A model generated the notes under the pieces. It was not told the origin of the DNA. It did no database searches and worked only from the letters and a program-made list of their open reading frames with translations. From positions 1 through 15,466 of the forward strand of contig CAZLDG010000032.1 of assembly GCA_964558405.1 (NCBI GenBank): 15,466 bases of DNA, given 5' to 3'. Origin of the DNA: Thioglobus_B sp964558405 (GTDB lineage: Bacteria > Pseudomonadota > Gammaproteobacteria > PS1 > Pseudothioglobaceae). The position numbers and the translations under genes are program-made. Of this stretch, positions 1 through 7,219 are shown one piece after another. Positions within the stretch are counted from its first letter, which is position 1, and each line of letters opens with the position of its first letter.

Positions 1-188
1 TCGCCACCAGCACCGACACCATTGATTTGATTGCCCGAGATAGTAACTTGGGAAACGTCGCCCTGCTTTACACTTTGAATGAATTGCGTGTAAGTAATGT
101 CATTCTTTTTCTCATCAACTTCAAATTGACTAAAAAGTGAGGCCAGCACACTACCCAAAACTAGCCACAATAATAAATTCTTAAACAT
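1..188 (-). CDS. ftsH: FtsH, ATP-dependent zinc metalloprotease, N-terminal part only
   Basis: Reading the minus strand from ATG at 188 gives 62 codons that run off the window edge. The product starts MFKNLLLWLVLGSVLASLF, a first transmembrane helix, followed by a soluble stretch with ITYTQFIQSVKQGDV and VTISGNQING. This matches the order of the E. coli FtsH N-terminus: a KNLILWLV helix, then a YSTFLQEV-like segment, then a GREI-like segment. FtsH is an inner-membrane AAA+ protease that degrades unstable membrane proteins and regulators such as LpxC and sigma-32. The AAA and zinc domains lie outside the window. The gene is divergent from lptE, so it probably has its own promoter in 189-336. 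I see no strong Shine-Dalgarno sequence before the ATG. The call rests only on the N-terminus but is quite specific. Confidence 0.85.
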   Translation of the reverse strand, partial: MFKNLLLWLVLGSVLASLFSQFEVDEKKNDITYTQFIQSVKQGDVSQVTISGNQINGVGAGG

Positions 189-336
189 AATTGCTAAATT
201 CTTAAATAAGACCGATAACTATACCCTATTGTGCATTTATATATGGACTAAGTCGGAGTTTTCAAGCCCAAACACAACCCTAAAGTGGCGTAAAATCTGT
301 CATAATTCCTAATTAATAAAAATCGGCCAACAAACC
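189..336. promoter_or_regulatory. Divergent intergenic region between ftsH and lptE
   Basis: This 148-bp AT-rich spacer lies between the divergent starts of ftsH and lptE and should hold both promoters. On the minus strand TATAGT is a possible -10 for ftsH. On the plus strand TAAAAT (291-296) and CATAAT (301-306) are possible -10 elements for lptE. Neither has a convincing -35 at 16-18 bp. I see no gene or repeat here. Confidence 0.35.
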
Positions 337-786
337 ATGATGAAAATTCACCTAATACTGACCCTTATTGTAACGCTAGGATTAAGCTCGTGTGGCTTTC
401 ATACCCCGTATAAAAATGCGCCAATTAATGCCAATATTAGCAGTGCCGACAATAATTTATTTGCTCAAGCCTTAGTACAACGCTTTGATGAAAACGCCTT
501 AAAAAAACTCAGCATCACCATTGGGGCAGAATCAACGCGCCAACAGACTTCTTCTTATACTTCTGCTGGCAAGGATGGTAGTTACACCTTAACACTCTCG
601 GTGCCAATTAGTATTCAACAACGAGACAAAGTGCTATTTTTGCAAACGCTAAGTGCCAGCAAACATATCAGCAAAATGAGCTCTTCTCAAGCTGACCGTC
701 TGCAAATTGAGCAAACTTATACGCAACTGCGCAATAACCTGGTTAAACAATTACTCAGAAAACTCGCGGCACTGAATGCAACTTAA
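337..786 (+). CDS. lptE: LptE, outer-membrane LPS-assembly lipoprotein
   Basis: The 149-aa product starts with a lipoprotein signal peptide ending in the lipobox LSSC, with Cys19 as the lipidation site, followed directly by GFH as in the CGFH/CGWH start of LptE (RlpB). LptE forms a plug inside the LptD barrel and helps deliver lipopolysaccharide to the outer leaflet of the outer membrane. The rest is a small alpha/beta domain that is poorly conserved in this family; usual length is about 165-195 aa, so this copy is short. The coding end overlaps holA by 11 nt, the classic lptE-holA pairing, which supports the call more than sequence alone. There are two candidate starts, ATG at 337 and 340, and neither has a strong Shine-Dalgarno sequence. 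Confidence 0.8.
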   Translation: MMKIHLILTLIVTLGLSSCGFHTPYKNAPINANISSADNNLFAQALVQRFDENALKKLSITIGAESTRQQTSSYTSAGKDGSYTLTLSVPISIQQRDKVLFLQTLSASKHISKMSSSQADRLQIEQTYTQLRNNLVKQLLRKLAALNAT

Positions 787-1795
787 AGCGCTCGCACTGA
801 ATGCGCATCTGAGCGAGAATCTAGCCAATGTCTATTTGGTCTTTGGGGCCGAAATTCTGCTGATTGAACAAAGCATCTCACAGATTATCAAGCAGGCCAA
901 ATCGCAAGGATTCGAGGAAAAGACCACGTTTAGCATTGAGGGAAATTTTGACTGGAACCCGGTCTATCAAGCCCTTTCTTCCAACTCACTATTCTCAACA
1001 AAACGCATTATTCATTTGCGTCTTGGCAGTGGCAAAATCGGTGTTAAAGGCTCAAAAGCCCTAAGTGAGATTGCCGGCACCATTGATGCCGATACTTTGT
1101 TATTGGTTTCCACCAATAAACTGGATATGGCGCAACAAAAGAGCAAATGGTTTAAAACCCTAGACCAACAGGGTTTCATAGTGCAACACTTTGAGGTGCG
1201 TAGTGATCATCTGGTGGGCTGGATTGCCAATCATATGGATGGTGCTGGACTTCAGGCCAACCAAGAGGTAGCACAGGCCATTGCTTTTTGCACCGAAGGC
1301 AATCTACTGGCCTCAATGCAAGAGATTGAAAAGCTGAAATTGGCTTATCCCGATGGCGTCATTGACACCAAGGACTACCTTGGACAAATTCATCAGCAAT
1401 CCAAATATTCTATTTATGGTTTGATTGATGCCGCCTTGTTGGGCGATGCAAAACAAGTACTGAAGATTTACAATACCTTAAAAGACGATACATCAATGCC
1501 GATTAAGCTGAGTTTTTCGCTGTATCAACAACTGAGTAGCTTGATCGAGATGGCGATTGAACTACAACAGGTAAAAAATATCGATAGTGTGATGCAATCA
1601 CACCGAGTTTGGACCTCAAGAAAACCGCTGATTAGTAATACACTAAAACGCTTTTCTTATGCGCATCTACAAAAGCTACTTTTATCCTTGGGTCGTATTG
1701 ACCGTTCAATCAAAGGTATGGATAATTTAGAGGTGGTGGATGAGATCCGCTCGCTACTACTAACACTTTCTGGGAAATCGCCATGGGCTCAATAG
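776..1795 (+). CDS. holA: DNA polymerase III delta subunit (clamp loader)
   Basis: The 339-aa product has the layout of HolA. It opens with NVYLVFGAEILLIEQS, the family's 'Y.v.G.E.lLi.e' start, followed by AAA+-like domains without a usable P-loop and a helical C-terminal domain ending in a collar-type segment (LLSLGRIDRSIKGMD). The delta subunit opens the beta sliding clamp so it can be loaded on DNA. The length is typical (E. coli 343 aa). The gene starts inside the last codons of lptE (11-nt overlap) and its own stop lies inside proA (13-nt overlap), so translation of the three is probably coupled. In E. coli holA is followed by nadD; here nadD is absent and proA takes its place. Confidence 0.92.
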   Translation: MQLKALALNAHLSENLANVYLVFGAEILLIEQSISQIIKQAKSQGFEEKTTFSIEGNFDWNPVYQALSSNSLFSTKRIIHLRLGSGKIGVKGSKALSEIAGTIDADTLLLVSTNKLDMAQQKSKWFKTLDQQGFIVQHFEVRSDHLVGWIANHMDGAGLQANQEVAQAIAFCTEGNLLASMQEIEKLKLAYPDGVIDTKDYLGQIHQQSKYSIYGLIDAALLGDAKQVLKIYNTLKDDTSMPIKLSFSLYQQLSSLIEMAIELQQVKNIDSVMQSHRVWTSRKPLISNTLKRFSYAHLQKLLLSLGRIDRSIKGMDNLEVVDEIRSLLLTLSGKSPWAQ

Positions 1796-3042
1796 AAAAT
1801 TTAATCACCGACCTGGGTAAAAACGCACGCAGTGCTGCCAAAACACTACGTAGCGCCAGCACGCAAAGCAAAAATACGGCACTACTAAACATTGCACAAC
1901 GTATTGATCAAAACCGCGCTGGCATTATTGAGCAGAATCAGCAGGATTTAGACGCGGGCAGAAATAATGGCCTAGAGGCGGCACTACTAGATCGCTTAAT
2001 GTTGGATGACCAGCGTATTGATGGCATTATCGACAGTCTAGAGCAAATTGTAGCACTGCCTGATCCAGTGGGTGAGATTAGCGATCTAAATTATCGTCCT
2101 AGTGGCATCCAGGTGGGCAAGATGCGCGTACCGCTTGGGGTTATGGGTATTATTTATGAATCTCGCCCAAATGTCACCATTGATGCTGCAGCACTTTGTC
2201 TTAAATCTGGCAATGGTGTGATTCTGCGCGGCGGCTCGGAAGCCATTCATTCCAACTTAGCGTTGCACGCTTGTGTCAAACAAGGCTTGGTTGATGCCGA
2301 CCTAGATGAGCACAGTGTACAACTGATTGATACCACTGACCGCGCTGCGGTTAATGCCTTAGTGCAAGCCAGCGATTATGTAGACGCGATTATCCCGCGT
2401 GGTGGTAAAGGCTTGGTAGAGGCGGTAGCCAATAGTGCCAAAGTGCCAGTTATTAAACACTTGGATGGTATTTGCCATACCTATATCGACAAAGACGCTG
2501 ACACGCAAAAAGCCATTGATATCGCCTTTAATGGCAAGGCGCGTCGCTATGGCGTGTGCAATGCCACAGAGACCTTATTGGTACACGCCTCTGCGGTCGG
2601 TCGTGTATTGCCTGAGTTGATTGCACGCTTTAACGCCAAAGGTGTGGAGTTACGCGGTTGTGAAAAAACTCAGCAATTCTCTGATCAGGTGTTAGCAGCG
2701 ACTGAGGTCGATTGGGATACGGAATATCTCGATGCCATTCTCTCAATTAGAATTGTTGATAGCATGAGCGAAGCCATCTCTCATATTGAGGCGCATAGCT
2801 CAGGCCATACAGAATCGATTATTAGTGAGAACTACACCTCTAATCGTCGCTTTATGACCGAAGTAGATTCTGCTTCAGTGATGGTGAATGCCTCTACTGC
2901 CTTTGCCGATGGCAATGAATATGGTCTAGGTGCAGAGATTGGCATTAGCACGGACAAATTCCATGTCCGCGGTCCAGTTGGCTTGGAAGGTCTAACCTCG
3001 CAAAAATTTATCGTCCTTGGTGACGGTCACATTCGTAAATAA
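1783..3042 (+). CDS. proA: Gamma-glutamyl phosphate reductase
   Basis: This 419-aa NAD(P)H-dependent enzyme of the aldehyde dehydrogenase superfamily reduces gamma-glutamyl phosphate to glutamate-5-semialdehyde, the second step of proline synthesis. Visible family segments are GVMGIIYESRPNVTID, the glycine-rich LRGGSEAIHSN, PRGGKGLV, and HLDGICHTYID with the likely catalytic Cys231. The C-terminal NASTAFADGNEYGLGAEIGIST is typical of ProA, and the length equals that of other ProA proteins (about 417 aa). The ATG at 1783 lies inside the end of holA. The partner kinase gene proB is not in the window, so proA is separated from it, as in many bacteria outside the enterics. tyrS follows after 9 nt. 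Confidence 0.97.
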   Translation: MGSIENLITDLGKNARSAAKTLRSASTQSKNTALLNIAQRIDQNRAGIIEQNQQDLDAGRNNGLEAALLDRLMLDDQRIDGIIDSLEQIVALPDPVGEISDLNYRPSGIQVGKMRVPLGVMGIIYESRPNVTIDAAALCLKSGNGVILRGGSEAIHSNLALHACVKQGLVDADLDEHSVQLIDTTDRAAVNALVQASDYVDAIIPRGGKGLVEAVANSAKVPVIKHLDGICHTYIDKDADTQKAIDIAFNGKARRYGVCNATETLLVHASAVGRVLPELIARFNAKGVELRGCEKTQQFSDQVLAATEVDWDTEYLDAILSIRIVDSMSEAISHIEAHSSGHTESIISENYTSNRRFMTEVDSASVMVNASTAFADGNEYGLGAEIGISTDKFHVRGPVGLEGLTSQKFIVLGDGHIRK

Positions 3043-3051
3043 ACAAACATC

Positions 3052-4236
3052 ATGAGCATAGAACAAACACTGGCTGTTTTTCAGCGTGGCACGGATGAAA
3101 TCCTACCGCTGGACGAACTCAAAGAAAAACTCAAGAAAAACCAACCACTACGCATTAAAGCTGGCTTTGATCCCACGGCGCCTGATCTGCACCTGGGACA
3201 TACGGTACTGATTAATAAGCTGAAACAGCTGCAAGATTTAGGTCATGAAATCCTCTTTTTGATTGGCGATTTCACCGGCATGATTGGCGACCCAACTGGT
3301 AAAAGTGCCACGCGCCCACCGCTAACCGAAGAACAAGTAGCGGAAAATGCCAAAACTTATCAAGACCAAGTGTTTAAGATCCTGGATAAGGACAAAACTC
3401 AGGTGGTGTTTAACTCTAGCTGGATGAGCAAAATGTCATCAAGCGATATGATTAAACTGGCCTCGCAACAAACCGTGGCGCGCATGCTAGAACGTGATGA
3501 TTTTTCCAAACGTTATAAATCTGGCCAGGGTATTTCCATTCATGAGTTTTTGTACCCACTGATTCAAGGCTATGATTCCGTTGCCCTGGAATCCGATGTG
3601 GAGCTGGGTGGTACCGATCAAAAATTTAACCTATTGATGGGTCGTGAACTGCAAAAAAATGCTGGTAAAGAGCCACAGGTAATTCTAACCATGCCGATTT
3701 TAGAAGGTCTAGACGGCGTACAAAAAATGTCCAAATCGCTGGATAACTACATCGGCATTGACGATGCACCGGACGAGATGTTTGGTAAGATTATGTCAGT
3801 TTCTGATGAGCTGATGTGGCGCTACTTAGAGCTATTGAGTTTCGAGTCACTAGAAAGCATTGAGAGCTGGAAGCTTGAGGTAGAAAATGGTGAAAATCCT
3901 CGCAATATCAAGTTCCGTCTGGCCGATGAAATTATCACGCGCTTTCATAGTGCGCAAGCTGCGCAACAAGCGCAACAAAACTTTATCAACCGTTTTGCCA
4001 AGAATCAAATTCCTGATGAGATGGATGAGTTCACTTTTGAGGCTGGCATGCGTATTGCTAATGTACTTAAAGAGGCGGGGCTAGTTAACTCCACTTCGGA
4101 TGCGTTTCGCATGATCAAACAAGGCGCAGTCAAGATTGACGGGAAAAAAATCAGTGATCGCAACCTAGAGCCAGAAGTTGGTACTGCGGTGTATCAGGTG
4201 GGCAAACGTAAATTTGCCCGCATCACCATCAGCTAA
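3052..4236 (+). CDS. tyrS: Tyrosyl-tRNA synthetase (TyrZ-like type)
   Basis: The 394-aa cytosolic enzyme charges tRNA-Tyr. It is a class I synthetase with HLGH (residues 47-50) as the HIGH signature in the context PDLHLGHT, and KMSKS (225-229). Between them are the tyrosine-site segments GYDSVALESDVELGGTDQ and the QKFN motif. The last 60 residues or so form an S4 RNA-binding domain (AFRMIKQGAVKIDGKKI). HLGH plus canonical KMSKS marks the TyrS2/TyrZ form rather than the E. coli TyrS1 form. The gene starts 9 nt after proA and is most likely the last gene of the lptE-holA-proA-tyrS transcript. No obvious terminator separates it from ssrA. Confidence 0.97.
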   Translation: MSIEQTLAVFQRGTDEILPLDELKEKLKKNQPLRIKAGFDPTAPDLHLGHTVLINKLKQLQDLGHEILFLIGDFTGMIGDPTGKSATRPPLTEEQVAENAKTYQDQVFKILDKDKTQVVFNSSWMSKMSSSDMIKLASQQTVARMLERDDFSKRYKSGQGISIHEFLYPLIQGYDSVALESDVELGGTDQKFNLLMGRELQKNAGKEPQVILTMPILEGLDGVQKMSKSLDNYIGIDDAPDEMFGKIMSVSDELMWRYLELLSFESLESIESWKLEVENGENPRNIKFRLADEIITRFHSAQAAQQAQQNFINRFAKNQIPDEMDEFTFEAGMRIANVLKEAGLVNSTSDAFRMIKQGAVKIDGKKISDRNLEPEVGTAVYQVGKRKFARITIS

Positions 4237-4242
4237 TAGGAC

Positions 4243-4289
4243 TTGTAAAACGTGGCATCTGCCCTTATATAGTTCATAAGTGTTACAAT
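4243..4289 (+). promoter_or_regulatory. Possible ssrA promoter
   Basis: Upstream of the mature tmRNA 5' end, TTGTAA (4243-4248) and TTATAT (4265-4270) are spaced by 16 bp. A second -10-like element, TACAAT, is at 4284-4289. Either could drive a precursor whose 5' leader is removed by RNase P before position 4301. This rests on consensus matching only. Confidence 0.35.
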
Positions 4290-4300
4290 ACACCACTTCT

Positions 4301-4651
4301 GGGGATGACATGGCTTCGACGAGGAGTTGGATCTCAAGGATGCATGCCGAGGACAAAGATAGCTCGTAAAAACGTTCTTTAAAAAGATAGTTGCAAACGA
4401 AGACAACTACGCTCTAGCAGCTTAATGCTAGCCGCTCCCTTGAAATTGTCTGTGTTTTTTGGATAGCGGTCATTTAGCAGACTCGCCACTGTCGTTAGTT
4501 CAGGGCGATGGGGTTAAAACCAAAACTGAAATCGCTTCTTACATCCCTGTTGGTCGGGTGGTCTGAAGTTAAACTAATAGACCCTACTAAGCATGTAGAC
4601 TCTTTGCGTGAAGGTTTTCGGACGCGGGTTCAATTCCCGCCATCTCCACCA
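4301..4651 (+). ncRNA. ssrA: tmRNA (one-piece), tag ANEDNYALAA
   Basis: This 351-nt transfer-messenger RNA frees stalled ribosomes and adds a degradation tag. The 5' end GGGGATG (4301-4307) pairs with CATCTCC (4641-4647) as the acceptor stem. Discriminator A4648 and an encoded CCA (4649-4651) follow. GGTTCAATTCCC near the 3' end is the T arm. Conserved internal blocks matching E. coli tmRNA include GCATGCCGAGG and the region around the resume codon. The tag reading frame starts at GCA 4393 and ends with TAA at 4423-4425, encoding ANEDNYALAA, close to E. coli ANDENYALAA with D and E exchanged. The C-terminal LAA needed for ClpXP recognition is intact. SmpB is not in the window. Confidence 0.97.
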
Positions 4652-4688
4652 AATTTATCGCCTTTTAATAATCGAAAGATTTAAAACC

Positions 4689-4719
4689 ACTGGTCATTGA
4701 TGACTAGTAGTGCCTTTTT
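4689..4719 (+). terminator. Likely rho-independent terminator after ssrA
   Basis: ACTGGTCA (4689-4696) and TGACTAGT (4701-4708) form an 8-bp stem with one G-U pair around a TTGA loop. An AGTGCC segment and five T (4715-4719) follow. The stem is modest, and an alternative pairing uses the outer CACT/AGTG. It fits as the end of the tmRNA transcript and isolates the arsR promoter downstream. Confidence 0.5.
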
Positions 4720-4799
4720 CTCATTATTGGCAGACCTTCAACCCCCCTAGTAAACACAGACCACTGACTAATGTTTTTTCATTGCTAGAAAAAATATAT

Positions 4800-4838
4800 T
4801 TGCATTTTGATATATATCAACTTATAATATATATCAAA
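4800..4838 (+). promoter_or_regulatory. arsR promoter with embedded ArsR-type operator
   Basis: TTGCAT (4800-4805) and a perfect TATAAT (4823-4828) are separated by exactly 17 bp. The spacer carries a perfect 14-bp palindrome, TTGATATATATCAA (4807-4820). A larger perfect inverted repeat has 12-bp arms at 4806-4817 and 4827-4838, 9 bp apart. AT-rich inverted repeats over the promoter are the usual binding sites of ArsR-family repressors, so this is very probably the autoregulatory operator. The expected transcription start is about 4835, a few bases or fewer before the ATG at 4838. Promoter geometry is seen directly; repressor binding is inferred. Confidence 0.75.
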
Positions 4839-5194
4839 TGACGAATATAACACCAGAATCCATCATCAGTGTACTAGACAACTCAACACGTCTGCGTTGT
4901 GTCTTGTTATTGTTGACGCATAAAGAGTTGTGTGTTTGCGACCTAACCCATGTGATTGGCGGGGCGCAACCTAATATGTCTCGCGCACTTGGACAATTGC
5001 GTGAAGCAGGATTGGTCAGTGATCGACGGGAAGGACAATGGGTTTATTATCAAATTAGTTCCGAGCTGGCTGATTGGGTGTATAGTCTGATTAAAACCGT
5101 GGCCATAGGTGCTGAAGAACACGAGCCTTACCGAAGCGATAAGCAAGCACTGGCCAGTATGAGTTGCAAGCTAGGCGGCAATCGTTGCGCTTAA
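4838..5194 (+). CDS. ArsR-family repressor with arsenic-type ELCVCDL site
   Basis: The 118-aa product is a winged-helix ArsR/SmtB repressor. ELCVCDL (residues 31-36) is the As(III)/Sb(III)-binding segment known from the R773/E. coli ArsR, with Cys32 and Cys34 in the same positions; the third ligand Cys37 of that protein is Thr here. The recognition helix is QPNMSRALGQLREAGLV and the wing is DRREGQWVYYQIS. Further cysteines are Cys21, Cys110 and Cys117 near the C-terminus. Such proteins leave DNA when metalloid binds. The promoter has no room for a Shine-Dalgarno sequence, and no other in-frame start fits, so the mRNA is probably leaderless. The gene is followed after 61 nt by a rhodanese gene instead of arsenic pump genes. 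The family is certain; the natural inducer (As(III), Sb(III), or a sulfur species) is not. Confidence 0.92.
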   Translation: MTNITPESIISVLDNSTRLRCVLLLLTHKELCVCDLTHVIGGAQPNMSRALGQLREAGLVSDRREGQWVYYQISSELADWVYSLIKTVAIGAEEHEPYRSDKQALASMSCKLGGNRCA

Positions 5195-5255
5195 GCTGTA
5201 AACAATATAACCAGAGGGTGTAACAAATCCAGCCTCATAATCCAAGGGATGCCTT

Positions 5256-6176
5256 ATGAAAAAAAGTATATTATTTGTTGTTATTAGTTTTCTACTATCA
5301 CCTTCTATAGTGTTAGCAGAACCAGATTATCTAGTAGATTCAGACTGGCTGGCTGAACGCATGGAGCAGGATAATCTAATCGTGCTAGAAGTACGTTATC
5401 ATCCGCATCGCTATCACAGCATTGGTCATATTCCAGGCGCTATTCAAGTTAAACGTTTTAAGGACCTAGCGGATAATAATTCTTTAACAGTCACCCGCTT
5501 CCCATCTAAAGCCCAATTTGAAAAAACACTGCGTAGTTGGGGTGTAAATAACGACTCAACCTTGGTAATTTATGACGACACCCGTACCGTAACCGGTGCG
5601 CGCTTATGGGTCTTGCTCAAACTCTACGGCTTCCCAATGGCGCAAGTTAAAGTACTGAACGGTGGCACCATTGGCTGGACTACTTTCGAGGACATCACCC
5701 AAGAACCAACTGCGACTCCAACACCAGGTAACGTTGTACTCAAAGAGGTAGATACCGCCATGGTGGTTGGCTTTAGCGAAATCTACGATCACGTCGCCAA
5801 AGGCAAACACTCTGATATTGTGCTAATCGATGCACGTCCCGGTGCACGATATGCCGGCAGTAGTAGTCATGCAGTAGCCGAAGGTCATATTCCTGGTGCA
5901 ATTAATATCGTTAGCATGGATGGCACCGATGGTCAGAGTCAAACCTGGCTAGCCGATGAAGACTTGGCTGAATTGTACAAGGATCTTGCTAAAGATCAAA
6001 CCATCTACGTGTATTGTGATGATGGTTTTCGTATGAGTCTGGCTTATCAACAACTTACCCATCTAGGTTATCAAGACGTGCGTTTGTATGACGGCGGCTG
6101 GTCACATTGGGGAAATTGGTTAGACTTGCCAACAGTCACAGGCGATCAACCTTTTGCAGGCGACTTCGAGCTGTAA
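5256..6176 (+). CDS. Exported tandem rhodanese (thiosulfate/3-mercaptopyruvate sulfurtransferase type)
   Basis: The 306-aa product starts with a Sec signal peptide of about 21 residues ending VLA before EPDYLV, so it should act in the periplasm. Two rhodanese domains follow. The N-terminal one contains HIPGAIQ and YDDTRTVTGARLW and lacks a catalytic cysteine, as is normal. The C-terminal one contains LIDARPGARY, EGHIPGAIN and the active loop CDDGFR with Cys254 in a CxxGxR arrangement. Such enzymes move sulfane sulfur from thiosulfate or mercaptopyruvate to cyanide or thiol acceptors; the loop does not identify the substrate. AAGGG lies 8 nt before the ATG. The gene is between arsR and an MBL-fold gene on the same strand and is probably co-transcribed under ArsR control. 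Confidence 0.9.
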   Translation: MKKSILFVVISFLLSPSIVLAEPDYLVDSDWLAERMEQDNLIVLEVRYHPHRYHSIGHIPGAIQVKRFKDLADNNSLTVTRFPSKAQFEKTLRSWGVNNDSTLVIYDDTRTVTGARLWVLLKLYGFPMAQVKVLNGGTIGWTTFEDITQEPTATPTPGNVVLKEVDTAMVVGFSEIYDHVAKGKHSDIVLIDARPGARYAGSSSHAVAEGHIPGAINIVSMDGTDGQSQTWLADEDLAELYKDLAKDQTIYVYCDDGFRMSLAYQQLTHLGYQDVRLYDGGWSHWGNWLDLPTVTGDQPFAGDFEL

Positions 6177-6193
6177 CACATCGTTACAAAACC

Positions 6194-6224
6194 ACAACAC
6201 TGCGTAACAATGTGGCGGTGTTGT
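6194..6224 (+). other. Intercistronic hairpin between rhodanese and MBL genes
   Basis: ACAACACTGC (6194-6203) and GCGGTGTTGT (6215-6224) can form a 10-bp stem with one T-G wobble pair and an 11-nt loop. No U-run follows immediately; an AT-rich stretch starts about 8 nt later. It could be a partial terminator, a processing site or an mRNA stabiliser that sets unequal expression of the two flanking genes. Confidence 0.45.
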
Positions 6225-6262
6225 CCAGCGTAAAATTTTATTTATTTGACAAGGATTAAACC

Positions 6263-7180
6263 ATGAAAAAACTCGCTTATTTATTAACACTTTGGCTAGC
6301 GTCGACCATGTCAATAGCCGAGGTGCCACTGGTGGTCACTAAGATAACTGACAATATCTACGCTTTGGTGGGCGAAACCAACCAACGCAGTGAGCACAAC
6401 TACGCCAACAACTCAACCCACGGTGTGATCATCACTGATGAGGGGGTGATTTTGGTAGATCCAGGTGGCAGTTATTTAGGCGCCAAACAAATACACAACA
6501 CCATTAAAACGCTAACCGACAAACCGGTTAAGTTAGTGATTAACACCGGTGGACAAGATCATCGCTGGTTTGGTAATGATTATTTTAGCCAACTGGGGGC
6601 TGAGATTATTGCCTCAAGCGCAGCTCAAGCCGATCAAAAAGCTCGAGAAGATGAGCATATCATCAGACTTACGGGGCTGATTGGCGACGCGCTTGAGGGC
6701 ACTACGCCACTGCCTGCAACCAGCACCTTTGATCAAGAGAAAAAAACCATCAGTCTGGGTGGTGTTAATCTAGAGCTTCACTATGCAGGACCTGCGCATA
6801 CCTTGGGTGATATTTTCATCTGGCTGCCTGAACAGAAGATTTTATTTAGTGGCGACATCGTTTTTGTTAATAGAGCTTTGGGCGTTGGCCCTGCGCGCAA
6901 CATCAGATCGTGGATTGCGGTGTTTGAGAAAATGGCCAGCTTTAATCCTAAGGTGATTGTGCCCGGCCACGGCAAGGTAACCGACTTAACCGAAGCCAGC
7001 AACGATACTTATCACTACCTAGTGCATCTGCGTGATTCGGTGCTGAAAGTTATTGATGATGGTGGTGATATGATGGAAGCCACCAATATCGATCAAGAAC
7101 AATTTCGCTATCTCAAAAATTTTGACGACATTGCCAAGCGTAATGCACAATGGACTTTTGAAATCTTAGAGTTCGAATAA
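6263..7180 (+). CDS. Exported metallo-beta-lactamase-fold protein, SoxH-like, degenerate zinc-1 site
   Basis: The 305-aa product has a signal peptide (about residues 1-19, ending SIA before EVPLVV) and then an MBL fold of the SoxH/quinoprotein-associated type: VVTKITDNIYALVG, GVIITDEGVILVDPG, AGPAHTLGDIFIWLP, LFSGDIVF and VIVPGHGKV. Other ligand positions are present: Asp99, His100, His179, Asp198 and His236. The usual HxHxDH motif is instead NTGGQDH (94-100), which lacks both first histidines and is one residue shorter. Zinc-1 coordination is therefore likely lost while a zinc-2-like site remains. The substrate is unknown; MBL proteins beside rhodaneses often process persulfides, but this is not of the ETHE1 type. 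AAGGA precedes the ATG. It probably ends the arsR-rhodanese-MBL transcript. Confidence 0.85.
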   Translation: MKKLAYLLTLWLASTMSIAEVPLVVTKITDNIYALVGETNQRSEHNYANNSTHGVIITDEGVILVDPGGSYLGAKQIHNTIKTLTDKPVKLVINTGGQDHRWFGNDYFSQLGAEIIASSAAQADQKAREDEHIIRLTGLIGDALEGTTPLPATSTFDQEKKTISLGGVNLELHYAGPAHTLGDIFIWLPEQKILFSGDIVFVNRALGVGPARNIRSWIAVFEKMASFNPKVIVPGHGKVTDLTEASNDTYHYLVHLRDSVLKVIDDGGDMMEATNIDQEQFRYLKNFDDIAKRNAQWTFEILEFE

Positions 7181-7185
7181 AAACC

Positions 7186-7219
7186 CTTAAGCCAACCCTG
7201 TAGACGCGGTTGGTTTAAG
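7186..7219 (-). terminator. Hairpin terminator between converging clusters
   Basis: CTTAAGCCAACC (7186-7197) and GGTTGGTTTAAG (7208-7219) form a 12-bp stem with one G-T wobble pair and a 10-nt loop. Read on the minus strand it is followed by GG and then five T (7183-7179), a good rho-independent terminator for the minus-strand cluster. It includes the stop codon of the 128-aa gene. On the plus strand the hairpin lies just after the MBL gene but lacks a U-run. Confidence 0.7.

Noticed and set aside
4165..4356. A minus-strand 63-aa reading frame across the end of tyrS and the 5' part of tmRNA
   Set aside because: It overlaps two well-supported features and resembles no protein.
4838..5194. Calling the repressor BigR, SqrR or SoxR because of its sulfur-gene neighbours
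   Set aside because: It carries the ELCVCDL metalloid site in the same position as classical ArsR, and the wing and recognition helix also resemble that protein.
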